A program made the position numbers and the translations under genes. Shown here piece by piece: positions 43,362 through 52,937 of a stretch of DNA of 64,000 nt (within the stretch, counting starts at the first letter, position 1; each line of letters begins with the position of its first letter). The notes below the pieces were generated by a model. The model made no database searches and was not told where the DNA came from. It worked only from the letters and a program-made list of their open reading frames with translations. The DNA comes from Ruminococcus sp. (GTDB lineage: Bacteria; Bacillota; Clostridia; Lachnospirales; Lachnospiraceae): the NCBI GenBank assembly GCA_013911065.1, contig JACERV010000020.1, forward strand, positions 1 through 64,000. The letters run 5' to 3'.

Positions 43362-44732
43362 ATGTATGATGTTAAAAAAACACTTCAGGCACAGCGCAGT
43401 TTTTTTGCAGGCGGAGAAACGAAAGAAATCGCTTTTCGCACCACACAGCTTCGTCTTCTAAAGGAGTCTATTATAAAGCATGAGGAGGAAATCCTGCACG
43501 CCTTGAAGCTTGATTTAAACAAATCTGCTTTTGAGGCCTACGAAACAGAAGTGGGGATTGTCCTTGAAGAACTCAAATATACCTTGAAACATCTTACGAA
43601 ATGGGCCCGGCCCAAACGAAAGAGAACTCCGGTGACTCATTTTCCATCCTCCAGTTATCTCTACAGGGAGCCTTATGGCTCTGTGCTGATTATGTCTCCC
43701 TGGAATTATCCATTCCAGCTTGCCATGACACCTTTGATTGGCTCCATTGCTGCCGGAAACTGTTCCATTGTAAAGCCATCCGAATATTCCTTATATACGT
43801 CTGAAATCATTGAGAAAATTATAAAAGAGAGCTTTCCCGAAGACTACATCTCTGTTGTCCGGGGAGGCAGAACTGTAAATCATGCCTTATTAGAAGAACG
43901 TTTTGATTACATCTTTTTTACCGGAAGTGTTTCTGTAGGAAAACTTGTTATGGAATCTGCCGCAAAGCATCTGACCCCGGTCACTTTGGAGCTGGGAGGA
44001 AAGAGCCCGTGTATTGTAGATGACACGACTGACATCGACCGTGCAGCAAAGAGAATTGTGTGGGGCAAGTTTTTAAATTCAGGTCAGACTTGTGTAGCTC
44101 CTGATTATTTGCTTGTGCATCACACAGTAAAAGAAAAACTGATTTGCGCTATGAAAAAATATATCCGTATGTTCTATGGTGATACACCGGAAATGAATCC
44201 TGAATATCCTAAAATCATTAATCCAAAACATTTTGAACGTCTCATTGGGCTGCTGCCCAGCGGATATGTGACTGAAGGAGGACGTTATAATGAAGGGAGC
44301 CTGCAAATCTCCCCCACCATACTGGAGCATGTAACATGGGAAAGTGCCGTCATGCAGGAAGAAATCTTCGGCCCACTGCTCCCCATGCTGGAATTCAGTC
44401 AATTAGAAGATGTCTTTTCCATGATAAATGCCCGCCCAAAACCGCTGGCTCTGTATCTTTTTACCACAAAAAGAGAGCATGAACTTGCTGTAATGAAAAA
44501 TCTCTCCTTTGGAGGAGGCTGCATCAATGATACTATTATTCACCTGGCGAATCCAAACCTTCCCTTCGGCGGGGTAGGGGACAGCGGCATGGGACAGTAT
44601 CACGGCATCAATAGCTTCTTCACATTTTCACATCAGAAAAGTATCATAAAAAAATCAAATATGGTGGACATCCCCCTTCGATATCCACCATTTAAAGACC
44701 ATATTAAACTTCTTAAAAGAATTATGAGATAA
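43362..44732 (+). CDS. aldehyde dehydrogenase, class 3-like
   Basis: 456 residues, NAD(P)-dependent oxidation of aldehydes. SPWNYPFQLAMTPLIGSIAA (cofactor loop), FTGSVSVGKLV, catalytic Glu in LELGGKSP and catalytic Cys in NSGQTCVAPDY. C-terminal hydrophobic segment as in membrane-associated ALDH3 is not clear. The ATG at 43362 follows CAGGGGG; the much longer open frame from 42927 runs antisense to the dehydrogenase gene and is rejected. Divergent from the alcohol dehydrogenase, which may supply the aldehyde. Confidence 0.92.
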   Translation: MYDVKKTLQAQRSFFAGGETKEIAFRTTQLRLLKESIIKHEEEILHALKLDLNKSAFEAYETEVGIVLEELKYTLKHLTKWARPKRKRTPVTHFPSSSYLYREPYGSVLIMSPWNYPFQLAMTPLIGSIAAGNCSIVKPSEYSLYTSEIIEKIIKESFPEDYISVVRGGRTVNHALLEERFDYIFFTGSVSVGKLVMESAAKHLTPVTLELGGKSPCIVDDTTDIDRAAKRIVWGKFLNSGQTCVAPDYLLVHHTVKEKLICAMKKYIRMFYGDTPEMNPEYPKIINPKHFERLIGLLPSGYVTEGGRYNEGSLQISPTILEHVTWESAVMQEEIFGPLLPMLEFSQLEDVFSMINARPKPLALYLFTTKREHELAVMKNLSFGGGCINDTIIHLANPNLPFGGVGDSGMGQYHGINSFFTFSHQKSIIKKSNMVDIPLRYPPFKDHIKLLKRIMR

Positions 44733-44747
44733 GCATCTGAATACTTT

Positions 44748-45668
44748 CTACTCTGCCGCTAACTGCAACATTCGCTCCAAAGGGAGCTTTGCTTTCTGGA
44801 TCATTGCCTCATCAAGCTGTAATTCCGGCACTGCGCTCTCCAATGCAGATAAGACGCTCTCCAATTTGATACGCTTCATATTGGGGCAAAATTGCCGGTG
44901 GCCTACGGAATAGAATTTTTTATCCGGGTTTTTCTGTTGAAGTTCATAGAAAATGCCCATCTCTGTACAGATAAGAAATACTTTCTCTTCTGACTTTGTG
45001 GCATAATCTAAAATCTGTGACGTGCTGCCAATAAAGTCTGCCAGTTCCAGCACCTCCTCCGTGCATTCCGGGTGTGCCAGAATCAGGGCCTGAGGGTATA
45101 CTTCTTTTGCCCGGAGCACTTCTTCTCTGTGTATACTTGTGTGAACATGGCAAAAACCATCGTGAAAGATAAAGTTTTTCTCCGGCAGCTGCTTTGCGGT
45201 ATAACGGCCGAGATTATTATCAGGTATAAAAAATATCTCTCTATTTGGCAGTTTCTTTACAATACGTATCGCATTAGATGAAGTAACACAGACATCGGAT
45301 TCGGCTTTTATTTCTGCTGTAGAATTTACATAACAGACAACTGCCGCATCCGGGTATTGCTCACGCACCTCATGAATACGCTCAATATCAACCATGTGGG
45401 CCATCGGGCAGTCTGCCTTCTGGTCAGCCATAACGACTCTCTTTTGGGGATTTAATATTTTTGCACTTTCTCCCATAAATGAAACGCCGCAGAAAATAAT
45501 TGTAGCCGCGGGCACTGTGACAGCCTTTTCAGCCAGATAGTAAGAATCACCTACATAATCGGCAACTTCCTGCACATCTCCATCCACATAATAATGTGCA
45601 AGGATTACCGCATCTTTTTCCTTCTTTAACTCCGCAATCCGCTGTTTCATTTCTTCTTTTCCGCTCAT
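44748..45668 (-). CDS. nadA: quinolinate synthase A
   Basis: NAD biosynthesis: condenses iminoaspartate with dihydroxyacetone phosphate using a 4Fe-4S cluster. 306 residues, typical. LAHYYVDGDVQEVADYVGDS, cluster cysteines in VVCYVNSTAE, AHPECTEEV and GHRQFCPNMKRI. No nadB or nadC adjacent. The start at 45668 (MSGKEEMKQ) has TGGAG; five codons upstream another ATG lacks a site. Confidence 0.94.
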   Translation of the reverse strand: MSGKEEMKQRIAELKKEKDAVILAHYYVDGDVQEVADYVGDSYYLAEKAVTVPAATIIFCGVSFMGESAKILNPQKRVVMADQKADCPMAHMVDIERIHEVREQYPDAAVVCYVNSTAEIKAESDVCVTSSNAIRIVKKLPNREIFFIPDNNLGRYTAKQLPEKNFIFHDGFCHVHTSIHREEVLRAKEVYPQALILAHPECTEEVLELADFIGSTSQILDYATKSEEKVFLICTEMGIFYELQQKNPDKKFYSVGHRQFCPNMKRIKLESVLSALESAVPELQLDEAMIQKAKLPLERMLQLAAE

Positions 45669-45705
45669 TTTAACGATCTCCATTCTGTCGTAAAATCATG
45701 ACATA

Positions 45706-46881
45706 TTATATCTGATGAACTGCACCCTCTAACTGCACAAGTGCCTGCTGCAATGTTTTTCTCGGGCAGGCAATATTTATACGCTCAAAACCTTCCCCGA
45801 CTTTTCCAAATATGGCACCGCTGTCCAGCCATAGGTTGGCCTTCTTTACAATCACCTCTTCCAGCTCTTCTTCCGGCAGATTCAGTTTGCGGAAGTCCAG
45901 CCATATGAGATATGTCCCCTCCGGCTCTATTAAAGTGATTTCCGGAAGACGCTCTTTCAGGAAATCTTTTACAAAGACCAGGTTTCCGGATAGATATTCC
46001 TTGAGCTGGCTCAGCCATTCCCAGCCTTCTTCATAAGCGGCCTGGCATGCCATTAGTCCCATTAAGTTTACCTGACTGTACCCCTGGGCTGCAACCTCTT
46101 TTTTAAACTTCCTGCGGATATCTGAATTCGAAATAAAGATATTGGATATCTGAAGTCCTGCCAGATTAAATGTTTTGCTGGGTGCCGTACATGTAACCGT
46201 TATATCCGCATATTCCCGAGATAAGGCTGCAAATACATGATGGGAGTGCCCTGGATATGTAAAATCACTATGAATTTCATCACTAACCACAATGACACCA
46301 TATTTTACACAGATATCCCCAAGTTTTCTTAGTTCCCATTCTTTCCAGACACGTCCTACAGGGTTGTGAGGGCTGCAGAGCAGAAATAATTTCACTCTAT
46401 TTGCCTTGATTTTATCTTCAAAGTCCTGGAAATCAATCTCATAATGCCCCTCTGATAATTTCAGAGGATTATTCACCAGCACTCTGCCATTATCGCAGAT
46501 AACTTCACTGAACGGGTAATATACAGGCTGCTGAATCAGGACCCCGTCACCCTCTTGTGTAAACGCACGGATGGCTGCTGCAATCGCAAACACCACCCCT
46601 GGGGTTTTAACCAGCCAGTTTGGCCTGACTTCCCATCCAAAATGTTCTTTATACCACCCGGAAACAGCTAAAAAGTAATCTTCCTTTCCTTCACTATATC
46701 CAAATATTCCATGCTTTACCACCTGCTCCAGCTTTGCAAGAATGGAAGGTGCTGTCTTAAAATCCATATCTGCTACCCATAGCGGCAGAATATCTTTGCT
46801 CTTTCCCCTTTCCAGGGCAAAATCGTACTTCAGACAATTTGTTCCGTAGCGGTCTTCTACTGTATCAAAATCAAACTTCAT
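45706..46881 (-). CDS. PLP-dependent C-S lyase, PatB/MalY-type (cystathionine beta-lyase)
   Basis: 391 residues, fold type I aminotransferase family. LPLWVADMDF at the N-terminus, LCSPHNPVGRVW, VVSDEIHSDF, and the PLP lysine in TAPSKTFNLAGLQ are diagnostic of PatB/MalY. Splits cystathionine to homocysteine or degrades cysteine. Next to the transsulfuration gene. Start at 46881; GAGAGGAG lies 14 bases upstream, which is long. Confidence 0.9.
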   Translation of the reverse strand: MKFDFDTVEDRYGTNCLKYDFALERGKSKDILPLWVADMDFKTAPSILAKLEQVVKHGIFGYSEGKEDYFLAVSGWYKEHFGWEVRPNWLVKTPGVVFAIAAAIRAFTQEGDGVLIQQPVYYPFSEVICDNGRVLVNNPLKLSEGHYEIDFQDFEDKIKANRVKLFLLCSPHNPVGRVWKEWELRKLGDICVKYGVIVVSDEIHSDFTYPGHSHHVFAALSREYADITVTCTAPSKTFNLAGLQISNIFISNSDIRRKFKKEVAAQGYSQVNLMGLMACQAAYEEGWEWLSQLKEYLSGNLVFVKDFLKERLPEITLIEPEGTYLIWLDFRKLNLPEEELEEVIVKKANLWLDSGAIFGKVGEGFERINIACPRKTLQQALVQLEGAVHQI

Positions 46882-46926
46882 AGCTAATTTCCAGTCTCCT
46901 CTCTCTTTCGCTGCCAACCTATCTTT

Positions 46927-48072
46927 CTATCCCAGTGCCTGTGCCAAATCAGCAATCAAGTCCTCCACGTTCTCAATCCCTGCGGAAAATCTCAGAAAGT
47001 CGCTGGTAATGCCCAGTTTCTCACGAAGGGCAACCGGAACATCGCCGTGAGTTTGAAGCATAGGATAAGTAATCAGAGACTCCACTCCGCCCAGGCTCTC
47101 CGCATAGGTAATCAGCTTTACCTTCTCCAATATAGTCCTGGCAGTCTCCTCACTGTCTGTCTGAAAAGAAATCATACTGCCTGCCCCCCTGGCTTGTCTG
47201 CAATTCGTTTCATATCCGGGATGTTCCGGAAGTCCTACATAATATACTTGTTTTACCTTTTCCTGCTGTTTCAGCCATTCTGCAATCTGCGCTGCACTCT
47301 TTTGCTGCTTCTCCAGCCTGACAGACAGGGTTTTTATCCCTCTTATCAAGAGAAAGCTGTCAAAAGGTGACAGACAACAGCCGATGGTCTTAAACAAATA
47401 ACGTATCTTTTCCGCCAGGTCTTTTCTGCTTGTACTCAAAAAGCCAGCCAGGGTATCGTTATGTCCCTCAAGGAATTTTGTTCCGCTGTGGACAACAAGA
47501 TCTGCTCCCAATAACAGGGGATTTTGAAGATATGGCGTCAAAAATGTATTATCTACTATAAAAAGAAGATGGTGCTGGTCAGCCAGACGCTTCATTTCTG
47601 ACAAATCCGTAATCTGCATCGTCGGATTACTGGGCGTCTCAATATACAATGCCCTTGTATTCTCCCGGATGGTCTGTTCAACAAGTTTTACATCAGATGT
47701 ATTAATATAGGAAAACTCAATTCCCCTCCGTTCACCTATTGTCTGGAACATACGCACGGAACCGCCGTATAAATCCTCTGAGCAAATAATGTGATCCCCT
47801 GCATCAAACAGCTCCAGGCACAGGCCGATTGCCGCCATCCCGGTAGCGCACGCTACTGTATCCACCGCGCCCTCCAGTGATGAAACCATTTCCTCCAGCT
47901 CTGCCCTGGTGGGATTACTCTCTCTTGTATAATCGTACCCAGTAGAATCTCCGATTCCCGGGTGCGAAAATGTCGCCGTCTGAAAAATCGGCACAGCAAC
48001 TGCCCCAAACGGGTGCTTCTCCTGATTCCCCCCACCTCCATGAATACATCGTGTCTCTATATCATACCCCAT
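46927..48072 (-). CDS. Cys/Met metabolism PLP enzyme (cystathionine gamma-synthase/lyase type)
   Basis: 381 residues. Hallmarks: RCIHGGGG, TGYDYTRESNPTRAELEE, DLYGGSVRMF, FIVDNTFLTPYLQNP and the PLP lysine in HSGTKFLEGHND. The choice between MetB, MetC and MccB cannot be made from sequence alone. Start with AGGAGGTAAAGAAG. In line with the PatB-type lyase after a 10-base gap from its longest frame, so they may form a two-gene operon behind the hairpin repeat at 48091. Confidence 0.9.
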   Translation of the reverse strand: MGYDIETRCIHGGGGNQEKHPFGAVAVPIFQTATFSHPGIGDSTGYDYTRESNPTRAELEEMVSSLEGAVDTVACATGMAAIGLCLELFDAGDHIICSEDLYGGSVRMFQTIGERRGIEFSYINTSDVKLVEQTIRENTRALYIETPSNPTMQITDLSEMKRLADQHHLLFIVDNTFLTPYLQNPLLLGADLVVHSGTKFLEGHNDTLAGFLSTSRKDLAEKIRYLFKTIGCCLSPFDSFLLIRGIKTLSVRLEKQQKSAAQIAEWLKQQEKVKQVYYVGLPEHPGYETNCRQARGAGSMISFQTDSEETARTILEKVKLITYAESLGGVESLITYPMLQTHGDVPVALREKLGITSDFLRFSAGIENVEDLIADLAQALG

Positions 48073-48090
48073 CTTCTTTACCTCCTGTTC

Positions 48091-48151
48091 AAAGGGGGAC
48101 AGTCCCTTTTGAACAGGGACTGTCCCCTTTGCTCTCCTTTGTCAGAATATT
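48091..48151 (-). repeat. dispersed hairpin repeat, copy 2
   Basis: GGGGGACAGTCCC (48094-48106) with GGGACTGTCCCC (48116-48127), followed by AAAGC-complement and the tag AATATTCTGA on the minus strand. Lies between the Rrf2 gene and the transsulfuration gene. Confidence 0.8.
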
Positions 48152-48195
48152 CAGTAAAAACGGGAATACCTAAGTGTTCCCGTTTCTCTTCTTAA

Positions 48196-48642
48196 TTATA
48201 TATAATACATGTCCTGCTCATATCCACTGTAAGCCAGATATTCTTTTTCCAAATCTTCCAGTGTTATATTTTTTAATATTTCGTCTAATTCTTCATTCAC
48301 TTTGTCAATGATTACTTTCTGAATTGTTTGTATAATTTCCCGCTGACTACCGTCCTCTAAACTTTCTTCTGGTTCAATCCGATAGTTTCCGTCCAGCGCT
48401 TGCAGTATGGAAGCTACCGTGATATTTTCTGCCTTGTCATTCAGCAGGTACCCGCCCTGCGGCCCTTTGATACTTTTTACAATTTCTGCTCTTCTAAGGC
48501 TTGCAAAGGCCTGTTCCAGGTATTGGAGAGAAATGCCGTTCCGCTCGGCAATACTGCTTAATGCCACATGGTCTTTTTTGGAATTTACAGATAAATCTAT
48601 TAATGCCCTGAGTCCATACCTGCTTTTCTTTGAAAACTTCAT
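48196..48642 (-). CDS. Rrf2-family regulator (CymR/IscR-like)
   Basis: 148 residues. N-terminal winged HTH (MKFSKKSRYGLRALIDLSVN, then ISLQYLEQAFASLRRAEIVK and GPQGGYLL). No CX5CX7C cluster motif is present, which favours a CymR-type cysteine regulator over IscR. It sits between metY and the transsulfuration gene. Start at 48642 with TGGAGG. Confidence 0.9.
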   Translation of the reverse strand: MKFSKKSRYGLRALIDLSVNSKKDHVALSSIAERNGISLQYLEQAFASLRRAEIVKSIKGPQGGYLLNDKAENITVASILQALDGNYRIEPEESLEDGSQREIIQTIQKVIIDKVNEELDEILKNITLEDLEKEYLAYSGYEQDMYYI

Positions 48643-48674
48643 AAATACCTCCACATGTCTCTGAAGCCTTTTTA

Positions 48675-49985
48675 TTATTGTACTGCTTTAAACGCTTCTG
48701 TTAAATCTTCTATAATATCATCAATATGTTCTGTACCAATGGACAGACGGATGGTATTAGGCTTGATTCCCTGATCCTGAAGCTCTTCTTCTGTACACTG
48801 GCTGTGTGTAGTTGTCGCCGGGTGAATAACTAAAGACTTAACATCGGCAACGTTTGCTAATAGAGAAAACAGCTCCAAATGATCTATAAAGTTCTGGGCC
48901 TTCTTTGCATCTCCCTTAATTTCAAATGTGAAAATGGAGCCTCCGCCATTGGGGAAATACTTAGCATATAATGCCTTTTGGCTTTCATCCTCTGTTACAG
49001 ACGGGTGGTGTACTTCTTCAACCTCAGGGTGATTTTTCAAGTATTCCACAACCTTAAGGGCATTTTCCACATGGCGTTCTACACGGAGAGATAACGTCTC
49101 AAGTCCCTGTAAAAACAAAAAAGAGTGGAATGGGGAAACTGTTGCACCTGTATCTCTTAAGAGAATAGCCCGAATCTTTGTCACAAAAGCCGCAGGTCCT
49201 ACTGCCTTTGTAAAACTGATTCCGTGATAGCTGGGATTTGGCTCTGTCAATGATGGGAATTTCCCGGAAGCTTCCCAGTCAAATTTTCCGCTGTCTACAA
49301 TCACTCCGCCGATAGCTGTTCCATGGCCTCCAATAAACTTTGTAGCGGAATGTATTACGATATCTGCGCCGAATTCAATAGGGCGCACCAGGTAAGGTGT
49401 TGCAAATGTATTATCAATGACAAGAGGAATCTTGTGTGCATGTGCAATCTTTGCAATCTTTTCAATATCTACTACATCTGAATTTGGATTTCCCAAAGTT
49501 TCTATAAAGATTGCTTTTGTGTTCTCCTGTATTGCCGCTTCTACTGCCTGGTCATCAAAAATATCTATGAAACTCGTTGTGATTCCATACTGAGGCAATG
49601 TGTGAGCCAGCAGGTTATAAGTACCCCCGTAAATGTTCTTCGCAGATACAATATGATCTCCATTCTGCGCCAGATTCTCAATTGTATATGTGACCGCAGC
49701 CGCTCCGGAGGCAACCGCAAGAGCTGCCACGCCTCCCTCCAGTGCTGCAATCCGTCTTTCAAATATATCTTCTGTGGGATTGGTCAGGCGTCCGTAAATG
49801 TTGCCCGCATCTGCAAGGCCAAAACGTGCCGCCGCATGTTCACTGTTGTGGAATACATAGGAAGAGGTCTGATAAATAGGAACTGCTCTTGCATCCGTTA
49901 CCGGATCCGGCTGCTCCTGCCCTACGTGAAGCTGTAATGTCTCAAATTTCAATTTCCTATTTTCTCTTGTAACTTTATCACCCAT
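48675..49985 (-). CDS. metY: O-acetylhomoserine (thiol)-lyase
   Basis: Makes homocysteine from O-acetylhomoserine and sulfide. 436 residues, the longer Cys/Met PLP type. [40 protein letters not shown], the PLP lysine in [11 protein letters not shown], and [18 protein letters not shown] are typical of MetY rather than MetB. GAGGAG site. Between cysK and the Rrf2 regulator. Confidence 0.93.
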   Translation of the reverse strand: MGDKVTRENRKLKFETLQLHVGQEQPDPVTDARAVPIYQTSSYVFHNSEHAAARFGLADAGNIYGRLTNPTEDIFERRIAALEGGVAALAVASGAAAVTYTIENLAQNGDHIVSAKNIYGGTYNLLAHTLPQYGITTSFIDIFDDQAVEAAIQENTKAIFIETLGNPNSDVVDIEKIAKIAHAHKIPLVIDNTFATPYLVRPIEFGADIVIHSATKFIGGHGTAIGGVIVDSGKFDWEASGKFPSLTEPNPSYHGISFTKAVGPAAFVTKIRAILLRDTGATVSPFHSFLFLQGLETLSLRVERHVENALKVVEYLKNHPEVEEVHHPSVTEDESQKALYAKYFPNGGGSIFTFEIKGDAKKAQNFIDHLELFSLLANVADVKSLVIHPATTTHSQCTEEELQDQGIKPNTIRLSIGTEHIDDIIEDLTEAFKAVQ

Positions 49986-50005
49986 ATCTTTTCTCCTCTT
50001 CTCGT

Positions 50006-50938
50006 CTACTCCCCAAACAAAGGTGTGGAATAATATCTATCTCCTGTATCCGGTAACAATGTCACAATGGTCTTTCCCTTGTTCTCCGGGCGTTTTGCCA
50101 GTTCGATTGCACCTTGCAGTGCCGCTCCTGAGGAAATCCCCACCAGGACACCTTCCTGCTTTGCAAAAGATTTTGCTGCTGCAAATGCATCATCATTTTC
50201 TACTTTCAGAATTTCATCATAAATCTCCGTATTCAATACTTCCGGTACAAAGCCTGCCCCGATTCCCTGAATTTTATGCGGTCCGCCCTTGCCTTCTGAA
50301 AGAACCGGTGAAGCAGCAGGTTCCAATGCTACAATCTTAATTTCAGGATTCTGAGACTTCAGGTATTCACCTACCCCTGTAAGAGTACCTCCCGTGCCGA
50401 CTCCTGCAATGAAAATGTCCACATTTCCATCTGTATCATTCCAGATTTCCGGTCCTGTTGTGCTCTTGTGAATGGCAGGGTTTGCAGGGTTTACAAACTG
50501 CCCGGGGATGAAGCTGTTTGGAATCTCTTTTGCCAGCTCATCTGCTTTTGCAATAGCGCCCTTCATTCCTTTTGCGCCTTCTGTCAGTACCAATTCTGCA
50601 CCGTAAGCCTTAAGTATATTTCTTCTTTCAATACTCATTGTCTCGGGCATAGTTAAAACAACACGATAGCCTTTCGCTGCGGCAATTGATGCAAGACCAA
50701 TTCCCGTATTACCGGAAGTCGGCTCAATAATAACAGAGCCTTCTTTTAAAATTCCCTTCTCCTCCGCATCTTCAATCATTGCTTTCGCAATTCTGTCCTT
50801 GACACTTCCTGCCGGGTTAAGGTATTCTAGTTTTACCAGTATAGTTGCTTCCAGATCTAAGCTCTTTTCTAAATTTACTACCTCCATCAAAGGAGTCTTT
50901 CCGATTAAATCCAATGTTCCCTTAAATATATTTGCCAT
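50006..50938 (-). CDS. cysK: cysteine synthase A (O-acetylserine sulfhydrylase)
   Basis: 310 residues. PLP lysine in [25 protein letters not shown] substrate loop, PLP phosphate loop [16 protein letters not shown], and [14 protein letters not shown] at the end. Makes cysteine from O-acetylserine and sulfide. First gene of the sulfur block, with a strong promoter. Start at 50938 with GTAGGGA. Confidence 0.95.
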   Translation of the reverse strand: MANIFKGTLDLIGKTPLMEVVNLEKSLDLEATILVKLEYLNPAGSVKDRIAKAMIEDAEEKGILKEGSVIIEPTSGNTGIGLASIAAAKGYRVVLTMPETMSIERRNILKAYGAELVLTEGAKGMKGAIAKADELAKEIPNSFIPGQFVNPANPAIHKSTTGPEIWNDTDGNVDIFIAGVGTGGTLTGVGEYLKSQNPEIKIVALEPAASPVLSEGKGGPHKIQGIGAGFVPEVLNTEIYDEILKVENDDAFAAAKSFAKQEGVLVGISSGAALQGAIELAKRPENKGKTIVTLLPDTGDRYYSTPLFGE

Positions 50939-50988
50939 TTTACATTCCCTACCTTTCATATAGGTTTAGTATGTTTTATGTTGCTATT

Positions 50989-51017
50989 ATTATATTACTA
51001 TCCTTCTGATATGTCAA
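50989..51017 (-). promoter_or_regulatory. cysK promoter
   Basis: Minus strand TTGACA (complement of 51012-51017), 17 bases, TATAAT (complement of 50989-50994). Strong consensus; likely target of the Rrf2 regulator, though no operator is certain. Confidence 0.75.
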
Positions 51018-51047
51018 CCATATTTTATATTTTTTTGATTTTTTCAT

Positions 51048-51103
51048 GGGGGACAGTCCCTTTTGAAAAGGGACTGTCCCCTTTGCTCTTCATTTTCAGA
51101 ATA
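51048..51103 (-). repeat. dispersed hairpin repeat, copy 3
   Basis: GGGGGACAGTCCC with GGGACTGTCCCC (51048-51082), then the tag AATATTCTGAAAATGAAGAG read on the minus strand. Located between the nitroreductase 3' end and the cysK promoter; may serve as terminator. Confidence 0.8.
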
Positions 51104-51116
51104 TTTTTACAATATC

Positions 51117-51998
51117 CTAGTATCTTCCGATTACCGCATCTTCCACACCAGCGCGCAAAGGCGGGTACGGAGTCTGGTCCCCATAGCCTACATCCACATA
51201 AGTTACCAGTCTGATATAGTCAGGCAAATCAAATCTTTTTCTTAACCTGTCACAAAATTCTTCATTCGGAAATGTTAACCATACCCCTTCCAGCCCCGCA
51301 GCATGAGCAGCAAGCACAATGTTCTGCCCGGCTGCGCCTGCATCCAGAAGCTGGTTTCTTACAGGTGTAAATGAATTCGCACGGTAGCACCGCATATCCT
51401 GCAAGATTACCAGATGAACGGGGCCTCCGGGAACGTCACTGCCCCGGAACAATCCAGGTTCGTTTTTCTCCCTTACCACAATGTACCTGATGGATTGCAC
51501 GTTACAGCCGTGAGCAGCCCACAACCCTGCTTCCAGGATTTTGTCAATGATTTCATCCGGCACTTCCTGGTCTTTAAATTCTCTGACTGAACGTCTTTCT
51601 TTTAAAATAGTAAAGAAATCTTCTTCCATTTCTTTTGTAACAGTCTTCGGTGTATAAGCGGCTAAATCCACCGGCTCTCCTTTGGCAAGATGTTCTGCCG
51701 ACTCGATTAAGAAGCTGACATACCGATATTCAGGGAATTCCTTACTTAATCCCCGCTTTACCCACAAATCCAAAAGATGCTTTGCATAGTCCGCTTGTTC
51801 GGGGCGGAGCTGCTTATTTCGATATGCCGCATGATACATCTGAATCTCCAAAGTATGATGGCTCCGTTCCCGTACTCTGGCTCTAAACTCTGTTTCATCC
51901 ATATTCAGGAATTCCTCATCTGTAATCTGCATATTCCGGTTCCATATCTGTTTTACCTCTTCTTTATCAAGATAATCCATACTTGTGTCTCTAAACAT
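51117..51998 (-). CDS. nitroreductase-family flavoprotein
   Basis: 293 residues. A helical N-terminal part of about 125 residues precedes the nitroreductase fold: ILKERRSVREFKDQEVPDEI, GLWAAHGCNVQSIRYIVV, DAGAAGQNIVLAAHAAGLEG. FMN-dependent NAD(P)H oxidation; substrate unknown. Longer than the usual 200-residue enzymes because of the N-terminal extension. AGGAGGG start site. Last gene of the ABC operon direction, after a repeat-rich gap. Confidence 0.88.
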   Translation of the reverse strand: MFRDTSMDYLDKEEVKQIWNRNMQITDEEFLNMDETEFRARVRERSHHTLEIQMYHAAYRNKQLRPEQADYAKHLLDLWVKRGLSKEFPEYRYVSFLIESAEHLAKGEPVDLAAYTPKTVTKEMEEDFFTILKERRSVREFKDQEVPDEIIDKILEAGLWAAHGCNVQSIRYIVVREKNEPGLFRGSDVPGGPVHLVILQDMRCYRANSFTPVRNQLLDAGAAGQNIVLAAHAAGLEGVWLTFPNEEFCDRLRKRFDLPDYIRLVTYVDVGYGDQTPYPPLRAGVEDAVIGRY

Positions 51999-52029
51999 AT
52001 CACGCCCTCCTGCTTATACTTACTTGGTG

Positions 52030-52111
52030 AGGTTCTTTCGAACCTAGTTGTAAAGCACAACCTGCTGGCTTAGTGAGAAAGTTCAACCTTTTGGGGTGTT
52101 CTTTCGAACTT
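52030..52111. repeat. GTTCGAAAGAAC palindromes in an intergenic gap
   Basis: AGGTTCTTTCGAACCT (52030-52045) and GTTCTTTCGAAC (52098-52109), with an intervening GAAAGTTC (52077-52084) able to pair with the second. They fill the 131-base gap between the ABC ATPase gene and the nitroreductase gene. Confidence 0.6.
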
Positions 52112-52129
52112 AGCAGCATGGTTGTTGCC

Positions 52130-52912
52130 CTAGATATAATACTCTACTGCTTCCTGTTTATCTGCTCCTATGCTGATAGCCGCTACAATCTCAGCAGCCT
52201 TCTGCACCAGATATTCATCGCTCCTCTTGCGCGGATGAGGAATAGAAATATCGTATTCCTCCTGTACTGTGCTGGGCCTTGGACTTAAAAGAATCACCCG
52301 GTCCGCAAGATACACTGCCTCATTGATATCATGTGTTACAAACAAAACTGTCTTTTTCTCTTCCTGTCTGATCCTGATTAATTCCTCCTGCAATGTACAT
52401 CTCGTCAAATGGTCCACCGCGCTAAAAGGCTCATCCATAAGAATTACTTTGGGGTTCATCACCAGTGCCCTTGCAATTCCGGCTCTCTGTCTCATCCCAC
52501 CGGAAAGCTGTGATGGATACTTATTTTCAAATCCGCTGAGGTTCATCATCTTCACATATTTTGCGATTCTTTCTTCCTGCTCCTTTTTCGGAACCCCCGA
52601 AATATCCATCCCAAAGGCAATGTTTTTCTTAATTGTTTTCCACGGATAAAGAGAAGCATCCTGAAATACAACGCCGATATCCCGGCTGGTCCCATTTACA
52701 GGAATGTCATCCAGCAGGACTTCCCCGTCCGTATGCTCAAGAAGACCGGCAACAATTTCCAGCAATGTACTTTTTCCGCAGCCGGAGGGACCTACAATAC
52801 AAACAAATTCTCCATCCTGAATCTCCAGGTTAATGTCCTTTAGCGCATGAGTTGTTTCTCCGTTTTCACCAGGATAATATTTATCCAGTTTGTTTATTTT
52901 TATGGTCGGCAT
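52130..52912 (-). CDS. ABC transporter ATPase, SsuB/TauB type
   Basis: 260 residues. Walker A GPSGCGKST, Q-loop GVVFQDASLYPWKT, signature LSGGMRQR, Walker B VILMDEPFSAVD, H-loop FVTHDINEAV. Nitrate/sulfonate/taurine importer class. The preferred start (MPTIKINKLDKYYPG) at 52912 follows GAGGGAG; the longer frame overlaps the binding-protein gene. Operon with binding protein and permease. Confidence 0.93.
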   Translation of the reverse strand: MPTIKINKLDKYYPGENGETTHALKDINLEIQDGEFVCIVGPSGCGKSTLLEIVAGLLEHTDGEVLLDDIPVNGTSRDIGVVFQDASLYPWKTIKKNIAFGMDISGVPKKEQEERIAKYVKMMNLSGFENKYPSQLSGGMRQRAGIARALVMNPKVILMDEPFSAVDHLTRCTLQEELIRIRQEEKKTVLFVTHDINEAVYLADRVILLSPRPSTVQEEYDISIPHPRKRSDEYLVQKAAEIVAAISIGADKQEAVEYYI

Positions 52913-52937
52913 CTTTTCTTTGCTCCCTCCGTTTCTG

